From the NCBI GenBank assembly GCA_947088415.1, contig CAMUGK010000068.1:1-5022 (forward strand): a stretch of DNA of 5,022 nucleotides, read 5' to 3'. Position numbers and translations under genes: made by a program. This DNA comes from an uncultured Bacillota bacterium. Its GTDB lineage: Bacteria > Bacillota > Clostridia > Christensenellales > UBA1242. This document shows positions 1 through 4,985 of this stretch, piece by piece. Position 1 is the stretch's first letter; the number at the start of each line of letters is the position of its first letter. The notes under the pieces were generated by a model. The model did no database searches. It saw nothing but the letters and a program-made list of their open reading frames with translations, and had not been told where the DNA came from.

Positions 1-12
1 TAAATTCGTCTT

Positions 13-534
13 TTATTTTTTATTTAATTTTAAGACAAACTCATTTGACACTTGCGTTGAACCTGTCAACACCTCGCCTGAGCCATGAACATTTGGCTCA
101 ATGTCGCCGACAACCACTCTAAAAGTTAAATTAATTTTCTCACCGCTATTAAAAAGCAGTGTTTTTGTTAATGCTTGGTCGAAAGTTTCAAACTTTTCGG
201 TGTTTGGTTTATTATCTGCAGACGCAAGAAGTGTTGTCAGAGAATACCACCTATCTTTTTCGCCAAAAGCAATACTTTTTTTATCTTGACCTTCATGCCA
301 AATAATTACATTATCTATTTTTTTATCACATTTAACTTGAATATCTGTACCTTTCTTTTCAATACGTTTATCTTCTTGATAAGAGATTCTAATGCCATAA
401 TTATCACTCCCTGCACTGGTGATTTCAGAAATTGAAACCGCCCTAATTTCTGTTGCACTTTCACATGCAAAAAAGACAAATACAGATAGTAACATACAAA
501 TTGACAAAGTTAAAGTTCCAAATATTTTTTTCAT
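13..534 (-). CDS. Small predicted lipoprotein of unknown function
   Basis: The 173-residue product begins with a lipoprotein-type signal: two lysines at 2-3, a hydrophobic stretch at about 5-23, and a cysteine at position 24 preceded by Phe-Phe-Ala. Ala at -1 and Cys at +1 fit a lipobox, but Phe at -3 replaces the usual Leu, so lipidation by Lgt and cleavage by signal peptidase II is likely rather than certain. The mature part would be a membrane-anchored, outward-facing protein of about 150 residues. It is rich in alternating hydrophobic and polar residues, particularly the C-terminal third, which suggests a beta-sandwich. I recognise no catalytic motif or family. The start at 534 is supported by the signal peptide and by a run of five G (539-543 on the complement) four bases upstream, which can pair with the anti-Shine-Dalgarno CCUCC through one wobble. 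It is transcribed away from the NUDIX gene. No role can be assigned. Confidence 0.8.
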   Translation of the reverse strand: MKKIFGTLTLSICMLLSVFVFFACESATEIRAVSISEITSAGSDNYGIRISYQEDKRIEKKGTDIQVKCDKKIDNVIIWHEGQDKKSIAFGEKDRWYSLTTLLASADNKPNTEKFETFDQALTKTLLFNSGEKINLTFRVVVGDIEPNVHGSGEVLTGSTQVSNEFVLKLNKK

Positions 535-573
535 AATTCCCCCGTTTTGAGAAAATTATTGACTGAAAAAGAA

Positions 574-602
574 AATTTAATCACAAATTTTAATCTTGAC
601 AA
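574..602 (-). promoter_or_regulatory. Possible promoter for the lipoprotein gene
   Basis: On the complement strand TTGTCA (602-597) and TAAATT (579-574) are separated by 17 bp, giving a predicted transcript start near 567 and a leader of about 33 nt. The -35 is one mismatch from consensus and the -10 two mismatches. In such A+T-rich DNA this level of match can arise by chance, so this is a moderate call. Its -35 overlaps the -35 of the opposing NUDIX promoter. Confidence 0.4.
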
Positions 603-623
603 AGTTAAATTTAATGTTATAAT
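596..623 (+). promoter_or_regulatory. Consensus sigma-A type promoter for the NUDIX gene
   Basis: TTGACA at 596-601 and TATAAT at 618-623 both match the vegetative sigma factor consensus exactly, with a 16-bp spacer. TG at 615-616 adds an extended -10 element. A start about seven bases after the -10 falls near 630, at the first base of the AGGAG ribosome binding site (630-634), which would leave a leader of only about 11 nt before the ATG at 641. Strong basal transcription is expected. No operator is evident apart from the overlap with the opposing promoter. Confidence 0.85.
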
Positions 624-640
624 ATTTTTAGGAGAAAAAT

Positions 641-1210
641 ATGGAACGAATTGGCTATTATTTTAAAAATGCTTTGGCTTTAAAGTCTGGCATAAGTAAT
701 ATTGATTTTTGTGAAGGTAAAATTTTGCATTTTAGAGAAAAAGATTATGTTGAAAATTTGAAAAACACTATTCAACCAATTTGTGCAGGCATTTTGATGA
801 CAAAGTCTGGCAAAATTTTGACTATTCAAAAAGATGACAATTCTATTGGCCAAAATTCTCTAGAAAAGCATAAAACACTTCTTTTTGTTGGTGGACATCT
901 AAATTATCTTGACCGAGATTACAATGCAAGTAACACATTTTTAAATGGTGCAAGGCGTGAAATCAAAGAAGAACTTGGATTAGATATTTTCTTGAACTGC
1001 GAAGAAGTTTTAAAATCTTTTATTGTTTACATACCATCGTCACAAAAAACTGCTAAGCATCTTGGAGTTATGCATACTTTACTACTTGACGATGAATTTC
1101 AACCAAGTTTTTGCGAAGGCAAGGCAAATTTTATTGATATAGACAAGGCTTTAAAATTAGATAATCTTGAAGATTGGTCAAAAAGTATAGCACAAGAAAT
1201 AGCTATTTAA
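641..1210 (+). CDS. NUDIX hydrolase family protein
   Basis: The 189-residue protein carries the catalytic half of the NUDIX box at residues 106-114 (REIKEELGL), with E107, E110 and E111 as the likely metal-binding glutamates. The leading Gly-Gly is at 84-85 within FVGGHLNYLD. The distance from the second glycine to the arginine is 20 residues, against 13 in the canonical G-x5-E-x7-RE box, so there is about a 7-residue enlargement of the loop. Members with a GGH-(I/L)-N-x-x-D pattern are known among NUDIX proteins annotated as predicted phosphoesterases, and this one resembles them. Family members cleave nucleoside diphosphates linked to another moiety; the substrate here cannot be read. A region of about 48 residues precedes the fold. 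The start is fixed by AGGAG six bases upstream and by the consensus promoter. It is a single-gene transcript convergent with yraN. Confidence 0.88.
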   Translation: MERIGYYFKNALALKSGISNIDFCEGKILHFREKDYVENLKNTIQPICAGILMTKSGKILTIQKDDNSIGQNSLEKHKTLLFVGGHLNYLDRDYNASNTFLNGARREIKEELGLDIFLNCEEVLKSFIVYIPSSQKTAKHLGVMHTLLLDDEFQPSFCEGKANFIDIDKALKLDNLEDWSKSIAQEIAI

Positions 1211-1239
1211 AAAAGATTGCATATAAGCAATCTTTTTTT
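1209..1239. terminator. Bidirectional intrinsic terminator between NUDIX gene and yraN
   Basis: The stem GATTGC (1215-1220) pairs with GCAATC (1227-1232) around a 6-nt loop. It is preceded by six A (1209-1214) and followed by seven T (1233-1239). The symmetry gives a U-tract terminator on both strands. On the plus strand it starts right after the NUDIX stop. On the minus strand the last two bases of the U-tract complement belong to the yraN TAA (1240-1238), so yraN ends at the foot of the hairpin. Confidence 0.88.
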
Positions 1240-1585
1240 AACAAAATGCGTTTTCAATATGATTGATTTGGTCGCCAATAACTTCAACAACATCAAAGCG
1301 AACATCACTTTCCATCAAGCCATTAATTTTAAGATAGGCAATGGCTGTATTTCGCACTTTGCGTTGTTTGTCACGTGAGACAAACTCGCTTGGTCGACCA
1401 AACTTATCGTTCATGCGTGCTTTAACTTCGACAAAAACTATATAACTTTTTTTCTTGGCAATAATATCTATCTCGCCAAGCTTATTTTTATAATTTGTAG
1501 TTATTATATTATAACCATTATTTTCTAAATATTCACGTGCAAGGCGTTCGCCTACAAAACCTTCAACATAACCTTTTAAACTCAT
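1238..1585 (-). CDS. yraN: YraN/UPF0102 family nuclease-fold protein
   Basis: The 115-residue length and the conserved series match UPF0102: G-x-x-G-E at 9-13 region (E13), a GY at 24-25, N31, GEID at 37-40, VFVEVKAR at 50-57, a K-x-x-K patch around 73-76 and RFDVVEV at 96-102. E13, D40, E53 and K55 are arranged like the active site of the restriction-endonuclease-like fold (D...E-x-K). The family is predicted to act on nucleic acid, perhaps Holliday-junction-like structures; its in vivo job is not settled. In many Firmicutes yraN follows ylqF and rnhB. Here rnhB is missing and a 232-bp repeat-filled space lies between ylqF and yraN. The start is supported by GAGG (1594-1591) five bases upstream. 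It ends in the bidirectional terminator. Whether it is co-transcribed with ylqF through the repeats or has its own promoter is unclear; I found no convincing promoter. Confidence 0.92.
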   Translation of the reverse strand: MSLKGYVEGFVGERLAREYLENNGYNIITTNYKNKLGEIDIIAKKKSYIVFVEVKARMNDKFGRPSEFVSRDKQRKVRNTAIAYLKINGLMESDVRFDVVEVIGDQINHIENAFC

Positions 1586-1602
1586 AAAAACCTCATTTTT
1601 TC

Positions 1603-1808
1603 TCTTCTTTTCTTAATAGAAAAGGGAACCAGATGTTCCACGACTAGAAGAATAAGCTCTATTCTTCTTAAAACTGGTGCATAATGCACCCAAAAGAACA
1701 CTAATTTTATTTTGAAAAATAAGCAAAAGTTAACGATTTTTGTTTTTCGTTAGAAAAATGAAAATCGTTTATATCTCTTTTGCTTCTTTTCTTGCAAGAA
1801 AAGAAGAT
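1603..1808. repeat. Composite palindromic repeat: two opposed copies filling the ylqF-yraN space
   Basis: This holds almost the whole 232-bp gap between yraN and ylqF and contains no gene. Its right part (1808-1732, minus orientation) is a copy of the repeat found upstream of rpsP. A perfect 24-nt palindrome (1783-1806, arms CTTCTTTTCTTG) is followed by CAAAAGA and then by a long hairpin whose arms begin AACGATTTT (1732-1740) and end AAAATCGTT (1761-1769), loop GTTA. An outer pair AAGCAAAAG (1721-1729) and CTTTTGCTT (1777-1785) extends that hairpin. Its left part is a degraded copy in plus orientation: the small palindrome CTTTTCT/AGAAAAG (1607-1624), then after an interruption CAAAAGAACAC (1691-1701), running into the same long hairpin. 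Neither hairpin has a following T-run on the minus strand, so classical termination of ylqF is doubtful. Confidence 0.82.
1625..1690. repeat. Three-hairpin segment interrupting the left repeat copy
   Basis: This 66-bp stretch has no counterpart in the copy upstream of rpsP. It holds three short hairpins in a row: GGAAC/GTTCC (1625-1629 with 1635-1639), AGAAGAATA/TATTCTTCT (1646-1654 with 1660-1668, perfect 9 bp, 5-nt loop) and GGTGCAT/ATGCACC (1676-1682 with 1684-1690). ACCAG (1628-1632) can alternatively pair with CTGGT (1674-1678), enclosing the middle hairpin. It is richer in G+C than its surroundings. It may be a nested insertion or an internal module of a longer form of the repeat; function unknown. 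Confidence 0.65.
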
Positions 1809-1817
1809 AATAAATAA

Positions 1818-2630
1818 TTAATCAAGTGTTATTTTACCAATTCGACCTTTTCTGAAATCGTCAATTACAGCCGAAGAAGCACGGTCTATATCTAGTTCGC
1901 CTTTTCCTAAAACAAAACCTCTAAACTTTGCAATATCTTCCAAAGTGATTGCCCCCTTATATCGATTTTCAAGCAAACTTGGATATAATCGTTGTAATAA
2001 AATTAAAAGTTCGGTTGCAAGTTCGGTTTCTTCCAAAATTTCATCTTTAATACTACCTAAATATGCCAGTTTTTTTGCAATTTCTTGATCTGCAAGATTT
2101 GGATAAAGTGTTCCCGGAGTGTCACAAAGCTCAACGTTGTCGCCGATGTTAAGCCATTGCAAACCTTTTGTAACACCAGGTCTATCGCCTGTCACCGCCT
2201 TAGCTTTCCCGCAAAGATTGTTTACAAGTGTGCTTTTGCCACAATTTGGCACACCAACAACGACAGCACGAATTGTTGTTTTGACACCTTTTGCTTTATA
2301 TTTTTGTATTTTTTCTTTTGCGAGATTATTAAGTTTTTGTCTTATCAATTTTCCCGCACCCGACATTGTGCTATTCAACTTAATTGCGTCCCTGCCTTCG
2401 CCTCTAAGTTTAGGTAGGATTTTCTCTACCTTTTCTTCGTCAGCCAAATCAATTTTATTAACCACATACAAAATTGGTTTGTTTTGAGCTAATGTAGACA
2501 GGCTTGGATTAAGGCATGACAAAGGTGCACGTCCATCAAGCACATAGACGACAACATCCACATTAACTAACAGTTTTTTAATTTCACCCAAGGCTTTCGT
2601 CATATGCCCAGGAAACCAATTAATCTTCAT
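1818..2630 (-). CDS. rbgA: Ribosome biogenesis GTPase RbgA (YlqF)
   Basis: This 270-residue protein is a circularly permuted GTPase with motif order G4-G5-G1-G3. NWFPGHM at 4-10 is the family signature, followed by G4 NKID at 58-61, the G5 region around S87-G93, G1 GVPNCGKST at 126-134, the G2 threonine in RPGVT (150-154) and G3 DTPG at 170-173. The C-terminal helical domain ends with the family pattern D-x-x-x-G-R-x-G (about 258-265). Length is close to the 282 residues of B. subtilis RbgA. RbgA binds the late 45S precursor of the large subunit and its GTP hydrolysis supports incorporation of late proteins such as bL27 and uL16. The start is set by AAGGA seven bases upstream and by the signature near the N-terminus. 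It lies 53 nt after the P-loop gene, probably in the same transcript, and is followed by the composite repeat instead of rnhB. Confidence 0.96.
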   Translation of the reverse strand: MKINWFPGHMTKALGEIKKLLVNVDVVVYVLDGRAPLSCLNPSLSTLAQNKPILYVVNKIDLADEEKVEKILPKLRGEGRDAIKLNSTMSGAGKLIRQKLNNLAKEKIQKYKAKGVKTTIRAVVVGVPNCGKSTLVNNLCGKAKAVTGDRPGVTKGLQWLNIGDNVELCDTPGTLYPNLADQEIAKKLAYLGSIKDEILEETELATELLILLQRLYPSLLENRYKGAITLEDIAKFRGFVLGKGELDIDRASSAVIDDFRKGRIGKITLD

Positions 2631-2683
2631 GCCTATTTCCTTTTATTTTTCTTTTTACTTTTCATAAATTAAGAAATTGCTCT

Positions 2684-3184
2684 TTAATACAAAGCATATC
2701 CCTTTTTTAGCAGATAACTTTCCAATGTCTCATCCTTTTCCAGAATAATTTTAGGATGACTATTGTCCTTCAGCGCATTAATATATTTTTTATGTGCTTT
2801 TATAACATGCGCTATCCACTCTTCATTATTTCCTCGTTGCACATATCTATCTTTATATAATTTAAAAGCCTCTTCAGAAGGATAACAAATTATATAGTCT
2901 ATTGAATTCTCTTCATATAATGGCAACATTTCAAGTTTTAGCCAAATTAAAACCACATCATATTTTTTTACACTATCTTTAATTGCATCAATATAGTTTT
3001 GAGGAAACTCTTTATTTAAAGCTCGTTCTTTTGTTCCCTTAAGTTTTTCATAATCTCTTATTGAAATATTAGAGTAATCATATACAAACTTACTACTCTC
3101 TAAATCAATAACATTTTTATATTTATTCGCCAAATATGTTTTTCCGATACCAGCAAAACCTGCTATAATTAATTTCTTTTGCAT
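2684..3184 (-). CDS. Small P-loop NTPase, possible nucleotide or nucleoside kinase
   Basis: The 166-residue protein has a clear Walker A loop at 9-16 (GFAGIGKT) after a first beta strand (KLIIA). VIDLESS follows at 25-31, where kinases of this shape often position the acceptor. FPQNYI is at 60-65 and a second hydrophobic strand YDVVLIWL at 75-82. YPSEEAFKLYKDRYVQRG at 101-118 carries R113 and R117, which could serve as LID-type arginines. Size and layout resemble small nucleoside-monophosphate or shikimate-kinase-like proteins, including ones in phages and Firmicutes often annotated as AAA or adenylate-kinase-like; the substrate cannot be read. It is not the cellular adenylate kinase, which is longer with a recognisable LID domain. 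AGGAG five bases before the ATG supports the start. It sits 28 nt after trmD, where rplS is usually found, and 53 nt before ylqF, so it is probably co-transcribed with them. It may be a later insertion into the operon. Confidence 0.75.
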   Translation of the reverse strand: MQKKLIIAGFAGIGKTYLANKYKNVIDLESSKFVYDYSNISIRDYEKLKGTKERALNKEFPQNYIDAIKDSVKKYDVVLIWLKLEMLPLYEENSIDYIICYPSEEAFKLYKDRYVQRGNNEEWIAHVIKAHKKYINALKDNSHPKIILEKDETLESYLLKKGYALY

Positions 3185-3212
3185 ACAGTCTCCTTTTATA
3201 ACACATTTTAAG

Positions 3213-3890
3213 TTAATTTATATCAATATTTTTCAACAAATCTGGTCGAACTTTTTTTGTCTTTTCGATGGCTTTTTGCTGACGCCATTTTTTGATTTCG
3301 GCATGATTGCCTGAAAACAAAACTTCTGGTACTTCCAACCCTTTAAACTTTTGTGGACGTGTGTATTGTGGATATTCAAGTAAGCCATTTGAAAAACTTT
3401 CTTCATCCAAACTCTCGCTTGTGATTACTCCTGGGACAAATCTTGAAAGACAATCAATGATGGTCATAGTTGGAAGCTCCCCACCCGTCAAAACATAATC
3501 GCCAACAGAAATTTCTTGAACTTTGAAAAGGTCGACAATTCTTTGGTCAATACCTTCATAATGTCCACAAATAAATATCAAATGTTTTTTAGTTGAAAGT
3601 TCTTTTGCGACTTCTGGGCTTAAAGGTTTGCCACTTGGAGACGCAAAAATTATTGTGCTATTACGTTTTTTAACCGCTTTAACAGCATCATAAATTGGCT
3701 GAACACTCATAAGCATGCCTGCTCCACCACCAAATGGAGTATCGTCGCATTTTTTATGTTTATCTTTGGTGTAGTCGCGAATATTATGAAATTTTATCTC
3801 TAAAAGTCCTTTATCTTTGGCTCTTTTCAATATGGAAGCATCTAGTGCCGAAAAAGCTTCTGGGAATAACGTTAAAATATCTATTTTCAT
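3213..3890 (-). CDS. trmD: tRNA (guanine-37-N1)-methyltransferase TrmD
   Basis: This enzyme transfers a methyl group from S-adenosylmethionine to G37 next to the anticodon, preventing +1 frameshifts. Motifs run in order over 225 residues: KIDILTLFPE at 2-11, DDTPFGGGAGM at 49-59, GHYEGID at 109-115, the trefoil-knot SAM-binding segment GDYVLTGGELP at 130-140, LLEYPQYTRP at 170-179 and VPEV-LFSGNHAEI-WR at 188-203. The residue matching the E. coli catalytic base D169 (in EDSF) is a glutamate here, E164 in EESF. The protein ends after RPDLL, so the C-terminal tail is shorter than in E. coli (255 residues). Its ATG overlaps the rimM stop as ATGA, with AGGAGG eight bases upstream inside rimM, so the two are translationally coupled, as is common for this pair. 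Confidence 0.97.
   Translation of the reverse strand: MKIDILTLFPEAFSALDASILKRAKDKGLLEIKFHNIRDYTKDKHKKCDDTPFGGGAGMLMSVQPIYDAVKAVKKRNSTIIFASPSGKPLSPEVAKELSTKKHLIFICGHYEGIDQRIVDLFKVQEISVGDYVLTGGELPTMTIIDCLSRFVPGVITSESLDEESFSNGLLEYPQYTRPQKFKGLEVPEVLFSGNHAEIKKWRQQKAIEKTKKVRPDLLKNIDIN
3887..3890 (-). other. ATGA stop-start overlap coupling rimM and trmD
   Basis: The rimM TGA (3889-3887) shares two bases with the trmD ATG (3890-3888). AGGAGG lies eight bases upstream of the trmD start, within the last codons of rimM. This arrangement favours re-initiation by the terminating ribosome and fixes both gene boundaries. Confidence 0.9.
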
Positions 3891-4375
3891 ACTTTAACCT
3901 CCTCAAATTTTTCTCTATCCACCACCAAAGTGTCGCCTTGTTTTAAAAATACGTCTTTTAAAAATGGGGCTTGGACAGTTCTTCCTTCACTTTCTATAAT
4001 AAAATTATCTGTTGCCCCATAATTTTCAACATCAAGAATTTGACCGACAAGTTCGCCATTTGTGTCATACAACACCATGCCTATAAGGTCATCAAGCAAA
4101 AATTCATAGTCGTCTTTTTTTTCTTCCAACAACTCTTTTTCAATCTTTAATTGTTTATTACGTAGAGCTTCAGCTTCATTACGAGTGTTTATACCTTTCA
4201 AAGTTATGTATAAAAAGCCTTGACGGAAAGAAATACGCATGATTTCATAATCCTTTCCCTCAATGCTAACTTCTTTTAAATTATCAAAAACAGCAAGGAC
4301 ATTAGTAAGAGGCATTGCTTTAACCTCCCCTTTAATGCCTTGCGGTTTGACAATTTTTGCTATTGGCAAAAGCAT
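3887..4375 (-). CDS. rimM: Ribosome maturation factor RimM
   Basis: The 162-residue protein has the two-domain RimM layout. The N-terminal beta-barrel starts with IAKIVKPQGIKGEVKA (5-20), the counterpart of the family's IGKI-x-x-HGIKGE motif with Gln replacing His, and continues to the NRAEAL-like segment NEAEALRNKQL (66-76). A PRC-barrel domain follows from about residue 90: YEFLLDDLIGMVLYD, GQILDVENYGATDNFII and the APFLKDVFL strand near 136-144. RimM binds ribosomal protein uS19 and assists assembly of the 30S head. Its ATG directly abuts the khpA TAA with no intervening base; a weak GGTGA inside the end of khpA is the only ribosome binding site, so translation probably depends on coupling to khpA. 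It overlaps trmD by four bases and is the only gene in the window that ends in TGA. Confidence 0.96.
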   Translation of the reverse strand: MLLPIAKIVKPQGIKGEVKAMPLTNVLAVFDNLKEVSIEGKDYEIMRISFRQGFLYITLKGINTRNEAEALRNKQLKIEKELLEEKKDDYEFLLDDLIGMVLYDTNGELVGQILDVENYGATDNFIIESEGRTVQAPFLKDVFLKQGDTLVVDREKFEEVKV

Positions 4376-4606
4376 TTATTCACCAAATCTAACGAAAGTT
4401 TTTTTACCTTCGCGTGGAGTTCCAGCTTTTACAATTGAACGAATGCTTTGAGCAATTTTTCCGCCCTTACCAATAATTCTGCCCATATCTTCAGAAGCGA
4501 CAAAAACATGAATCACATTTCCGTCTTCTTCTTCAGTTAAGGTCACTTTTACACTGTTTTCGTCAGTTACAAGACTTTTAACAATGTATTCAACGAGTTC
4601 TTTCAT
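4376..4606 (-). CDS. khpA: KH domain RNA-binding protein KhpA
   Basis: The 76-residue protein consists of a single KH domain, with the RNA-binding loop GRIIGKGG at 42-49 followed by the helix KIAQSIRSIVKA. It is the YlqC/KhpA family, formerly UPF0109. KhpA forms a dimer or a complex with KhpB (EloR/Jag) and binds many RNAs; in Streptococcus pneumoniae it influences cell elongation. Its conserved place between rpsP and rimM suggests a link with ribosome assembly or translation. The start follows GAGG (4620-4617) at a rather long ten-base spacing, and lies 22 nt after the rpsP stop. The stop codon is immediately followed by the rimM ATG. Confidence 0.95.
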   Translation of the reverse strand: MKELVEYIVKSLVTDENSVKVTLTEEEDGNVIHVFVASEDMGRIIGKGGKIAQSIRSIVKAGTPREGKKTFVRFGE

Positions 4607-4628
4607 AAATTAAATACCTCTTTTTTAA

Positions 4629-4874
4629 TTATTTAATAATTCCGCTTTTTACAAGAAGTTGTTTTGCTGTTTCAGTTGGTGTAGCGCCATTTTTAAGCCA
4701 TTTTGTAGCCTTATCAGCGTCAATCTTGATTTCAGCAGGGTTTGTAAGTGGGTTGTAAGTTCCGATTACATCGATAAACTTACCATCTCTTGGACTGCGT
4801 GAATCAGCAACGATAACTCTGTAGAAAGGTGCTTTTTTGTCACCCATTCTTGTAAGTCTGATTTTAACTGCCAT
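4629..4874 (-). CDS. rpsP: 30S ribosomal protein bS16
   Basis: The 81-residue sequence has the whole bS16 signature: the MAVKIRLTRMGDKKAPFYR N-terminus at 1-19, VADSRSPRDGKFIDVIGTYNPL at 22-43, then a C-terminal part with DADKATKWLKNGATPTETAKQLL. Length is normal for the family (about 80-90). bS16 binds the 5' and central domains of 16S rRNA and promotes 30S assembly. AAGGAG (4889-4884) nine bases upstream supports the start. It is the first gene of the ribosome-maturation cluster that is visible; in many Firmicutes ffh lies directly upstream, which would be outside the window. The 148 bp upstream are mostly occupied by a palindromic repeat, and no convincing promoter is visible there. Confidence 0.98.
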   Translation of the reverse strand: MAVKIRLTRMGDKKAPFYRVIVADSRSPRDGKFIDVIGTYNPLTNPAEIKIDADKATKWLKNGATPTETAKQLLVKSGIIK

Positions 4875-4908
4875 TGTAATTTTCTCCTTTTTGTATAATT
4901 TTTAATTA

Positions 4909-4985
4909 ATCTTCTTTTCTTTATAGAAAAGAAGCAAAAGAACACCTAACGATTTTTATTTTTCTTCAAAAAAGTAAAAATCGTT
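4909..4985. repeat. Two-palindrome repeat upstream of rpsP
   Basis: The first hairpin pairs CTTCTTTTCT (4911-4920) with AGAAAAGAAG (4925-4934) around TTAT. A linker CAAAAGAACACCT leads to a second hairpin pairing AACGATTTTTA (4948-4958) with TAAAAATCGTT (4975-4985), extended inward by a T-run and an A-run. The first 56 bases align without gaps to the complement of 1808-1753, about 46 of 56 identical. It lies between the window edge and rpsP, so any transcript entering rpsP from upstream passes through it. The rest of the edge region (4986-5022) is A+T-rich without a recognised feature. Confidence 0.82.

Noticed and set aside
101..435. Plus-strand open frames opposite the lipoprotein gene
   Set aside because: The minus-strand frame has a signal peptide, a lipobox cysteine and a ribosome binding site; the opposite frames have low-complexity translations and none of these.
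1625..1690. Possible tRNA or cloverleaf RNA in the three-hairpin segment
   Set aside because: There is no acceptor stem joining the ends, no recognisable T-loop or D-loop consensus and no 3' CCA; the three hairpins are sequential.
1783..1806. Intrinsic terminator after ylqF from the perfect 24-nt palindrome
   Set aside because: On the minus strand it is followed by CAAAAGAG rather than a T-run, and the same palindrome occurs upstream of rpsP, so it is better explained as part of the repeat.
1603..1808. CRISPR-like array of repeats
   Set aside because: The repeats are palindromes in opposite orientation with unequal spacing, no regular spacers and no cas genes.
2085..2487. Two overlapping plus-strand open frames opposite ylqF
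   Set aside because: They lie wholly antisense to the well-supported RbgA gene and their translations show no family pattern or ribosome binding site.
3887..3889. Alternative genetic code with TGA as tryptophan
   Set aside because: TGG encodes tryptophan in the genes here and the rimM TGA lies in a typical ATGA overlap; however, reading through would add only two residues before a TAG, so this single stop is weak evidence by itself.
4875..4960. Promoter for rpsP on the minus strand (TTGCTT with TATAAA or TATAC boxes)
   Set aside because: The boxes have the wrong spacing or lie within the hairpin arms, or leave no room for a leader before the ribosome binding site; the operon promoter may be upstream of the window.
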